A DNA stretch of 5,942 nucleotides from an uncultured Clostridia bacterium. Its GTDB lineage: Bacteria > Bacillota > Clostridia > Lachnospirales > Lachnospiraceae. The notes beneath the pieces were generated by a model. That model saw only the letters and a list, made by a program, of their open reading frames with translations. It searched no databases and had not been told where the DNA came from. How positions within the stretch are numbered: the first letter of the stretch is position 1; each line of letters opens with the position of its first letter. The translations under genes and the position numbers were made by a program. The DNA lies in assembly GCA_947178045.1 (NCBI GenBank), contig CAMWWR010000129.1:1-5942 (forward strand), given 5' to 3'. This document shows, piece by piece, positions 3,890 to 5,942 of the stretch.

Positions 3890-5845
3890 ATGAAGATTAC
3901 ATTGAAGGATGGTTCGGTGAAGGAATACGCGGGCGCGATGTCCGTGATTGACATTGCGAAGGATATCAGCGAGGGGCTTGCCAGGATGGCGTGCGCCGGG
4001 GAGCTGAACGGCAAAACGGTTGATTTGAGGACGGTTGTCTCGGAGGATGCGCAGTTAAGCATTCTCACCTTTAACGATGAGGCGGGGAAGGCAGCATACC
4101 GCCACACGACCTCCCATGTGCTCGCGGAGGCGGTCAAGCGGCTGTACCCGGAGGCAAAGCTCGCCATCGGGCCGTCGATCGACACGGGCTTTTACTATGA
4201 TTTTGACTGCCCGCCGTTCGACCGCGCCGCTCTGGACGCGCTGGAGGCGGAGATGAAAAAGATCATCAAGGAGGGCGCGGAGCTGGAGCGCTTTACGCTG
4301 CCGCGCGCGGAGGCGATCAAGCTGATGGAGGAGCGCGGCGAGCCGTACAAGGTGCAGCTGATTCTCGATCTGCCGGAGGATGCCGAGCTGTCGTTCTACC
4401 GCCAGGGGGATTTCGTGGATCTGTGCGCGGGGCCACACCTGATGAGCACGAAAAATATCAAGGCAATCAAGCTGATCTCCTCGTCCGGCGCATACTGGAG
4501 AGGCAGCGAGAAGAACAAGATGCTGACGAGAATCTACGGCACGGCGTACACGAAAAACGCCGATCTGGAGGCGTATCTGGCACATCTCGAGGATATCAAA
4601 AAGCGCGATCACAACAAGCTCGGGCGCGAGATGGAGCTGTTTACGACGGTGGATGTGATCGGGCAGGGCCTGCCGCTGCTGATGCCGAAGGGCACGAAGA
4701 TGATTCAGACGCTGCAGCGCTGGATCGAGGATCTCGAGGATAACGAGTGGGGCTATGTCCGCACAAAGACGCCGCTGATGGCGAAGAGCGACCTCTACAA
4801 GATTTCCGGCCACTGGGATCATTACAAGGAGGGCATGTTTGTGCTCGGGGACGAGGCGAAGGACAAGGAGGTGTTCGCGCTCCGTCCGATGACCTGCCCG
4901 TTCCAGTATTATGTTTACAAGGCGAGCCAGAAATCGTACCGCGATCTGCCGCTCCGCTACGGTGAAACCTCGACGCTGTTCCGCAACGAGGATTCCGGCG
5001 AGATGCACGGCCTGACCCGCGTGCGCCAGTTCACGATCTCCGAGGGGCACCTGATCGTGCGCCCGGATCAGATGGTGGAGGAATTCAAGGGCTGCCTCGC
5101 ACTCGCGAAATACTGCCTGACGACGCTCGGCCTGCAGGACGACGTGACCTACCATCTGTCCAAATGGGATCCGGACAACCGGGAGAAATATATCGGCGAG
5201 CCGGAGGTGTGGGAGCAGACCGAGCAGCATATCCGCGACGTGCTGACGGAGCTTGCCATCCCGTTTGTGGAGGATGTCGGCGAGGCAGCGTTCTACGGCC
5301 CGAAGGTTGATATCAACACGAAGAATGTGTACGGCAAGGAAGATACGATGATTACAATTCAGTGGGACGCGCTGCTTGCCGAGCAGTTCGATATGTATTA
5401 TATCGACCAGAACGGCGACAAGGTGCGCCCGTATATCATCCACCGCACCTCGATGGGCTGCTACGAGAGGACGCTTGCGTGGCTGATCGAGAAATATGCG
5501 GGCAATTTCCCGACCTGGCTCTGCCCGGAACAGGTGAGGGTGCTGCCGATCTCGGATAAGTACAACGATTATGCGAACAAGGTGCTCGCTGAGCTGAAGA
5601 AGAACGGCATCCTTGCCACGGTCGATTCGCGCGCGGAAAAGATCGGCTTTAAGATCCGCGAGACGAGACTTGCCCATGTGCCGTACATGCTCGTTGTCGG
5701 ACAGAAGGAGGAAGAGGAGGGCGTTGTCGCCGTGCGCAGCCGCTATCTCGGCGACGAGGGCCAGAAGCAGCTGGCCGGCTTTATCTCCGATATCTGTGAG
5801 GAAATTCGGACGAAGGAGATCCGGAAGGTGGAGGTTTCGGAATAG
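3890..5845 (+). CDS. thrS: Threonine--tRNA ligase (threonyl-tRNA synthetase)
   Basis: This complete 651-residue class II synthetase attaches threonine to tRNA-Thr using ATP, in the cytosol. Domains in order are an N-terminal TGS domain (about 1-62), the editing domain (about 65-225), the catalytic core (about 245-540) and the anticodon-binding domain (about 545-645). The editing site that removes mischarged serine looks intact: H72-x3-H76 in RHTTSHVLAEA, and C179 with H183 in DLCAGPH. In the core, the expected zinc ligands C336 (RPMTCP), H387 and H518 (IIHR) are present, with motif 2 R365 (STLFRNEDSGEMHGLTRVR) and motif 3 R527 (GCYERTLAWLIEKYAG). The core departs from the E. coli-type sequence: FTISEGH replaces FTQDDAH, TCPFQ replaces NCPGH and QWDALLAEQFD replaces QxDFxxxERFD. 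I recall such variants in other Clostridia. GGATGGGG (3876-3882) precedes the ATG by 7 nt. Expression is under the T-box leader upstream. Confidence 0.97.
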   Translation: MKITLKDGSVKEYAGAMSVIDIAKDISEGLARMACAGELNGKTVDLRTVVSEDAQLSILTFNDEAGKAAYRHTTSHVLAEAVKRLYPEAKLAIGPSIDTGFYYDFDCPPFDRAALDALEAEMKKIIKEGAELERFTLPRAEAIKLMEERGEPYKVQLILDLPEDAELSFYRQGDFVDLCAGPHLMSTKNIKAIKLISSSGAYWRGSEKNKMLTRIYGTAYTKNADLEAYLAHLEDIKKRDHNKLGREMELFTTVDVIGQGLPLLMPKGTKMIQTLQRWIEDLEDNEWGYVRTKTPLMAKSDLYKISGHWDHYKEGMFVLGDEAKDKEVFALRPMTCPFQYYVYKASQKSYRDLPLRYGETSTLFRNEDSGEMHGLTRVRQFTISEGHLIVRPDQMVEEFKGCLALAKYCLTTLGLQDDVTYHLSKWDPDNREKYIGEPEVWEQTEQHIRDVLTELAIPFVEDVGEAAFYGPKVDINTKNVYGKEDTMITIQWDALLAEQFDMYYIDQNGDKVRPYIIHRTSMGCYERTLAWLIEKYAGNFPTWLCPEQVRVLPISDKYNDYANKVLAELKKNGILATVDSRAEKIGFKIRETRLAHVPYMLVVGQKEEEEGVVAVRSRYLGDEGQKQLAGFISDICEEIRTKEIRKVEVSE

Positions 5846-5925
5846 CGGTAATTGGAATGTGAGAGGGGCCGGAGGTTTTGTAACGGCCGCGAAGCTGTTT
5901 CGCACAGGAGTAAGGGGAATCTGAT

Positions 5926-5942
5926 ATGAATCTGGCATATTC
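5926..5942 (+). CDS. Start of a further gene, cut by the window edge
   Basis: ATG at 5926 follows a strong ribosome binding site (AGGAGTAAGGGG at 5906-5917, 8-nt gap). Only five codons are visible (MNLAY, then a partial codon), so nothing can be said of function. The 80 nt after the thrS stop contain a weak GGCCG/CGGCC dyad (5867-5871 and 5884-5888) without a T-run and no clear promoter. Co-transcription with thrS is therefore plausible. Confidence 0.45.

Noticed and set aside
5867..5888. A terminator after thrS
   Set aside because: The GGCCG/CGGCC stem has only 5 pairs with a 12-nt loop and no T-run after it.
4055..5938. A 627-codon open frame on the minus strand opposite thrS
   Set aside because: It is the antisense shadow of thrS, kept open by GC-rich codon use. 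Its composition is dominated by Leu, Arg, His and Ala and no family is recognisable.

Overview
The window looks like a chromosomal segment from a Gram-positive anaerobe of the class Clostridia, probably close to Lachnospiraceae. The grounds are a canonical T-box leader in front of thrS, sigma-A-type promoters with extended -10 boxes, AGGAGG-like ribosome binding sites, a clostridial-looking threonyl-tRNA synthetase and a C_GCAxxG_C_C-family protein. The family assignment is inference; the gene identities are read from motifs.

Layout. (1) Positions 1-1010, minus strand: the first 336 residues of a cytosolic PAS-domain sensor that runs off the left edge. Its promoter (1092-1120) faces left. (2) Positions 1011-1434: a divergent intergenic region with no credible gene. 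It holds the sensor promoter, some short palindromes, a right-facing extended -10 promoter (1306-1334) and a structured 5' leader. (3) Positions 1435-2508, plus strand: a complete HD-GYP-type phosphodiesterase, closed by an intrinsic terminator that overlaps its last codons. (4) Positions 2666-3172, plus strand: a small cysteine-motif protein of the C_GCAxxG_C_C family. (5) Positions 3173-3411: non-coding and dominated by a ~200-bp imperfect palindrome with a bidirectional-terminator-like core. It ends just upstream of the thrS promoter. (6) Positions 3412-3889: a strong promoter, a threonine-specific T-box leader (specifier ACC, T-box sequence, antiterminator and terminator), then about 180 nt of further leader with two hairpins. 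(7) Positions 3890-5845: complete thrS. (8) From 5926: a strong ribosome binding site and the first codons of another gene.

How they fit together. The divergent PAS sensor and HD-GYP gene suggest a signalling pair, plausibly around cyclic di-GMP or chemotaxis, but the output domain of the sensor is outside the window. thrS is an independent unit. Uncharged tRNA-Thr should bind the leader and disrupt the terminator at 3665-3707, raising synthetase expression when threonine is short. The most unusual element is the long palindrome between the cysteine protein and thrS. It could be a MITE-like mobile repeat or an elaborate bidirectional terminator. I see no CRISPR array, tRNA, rRNA, transposase or phage gene here.
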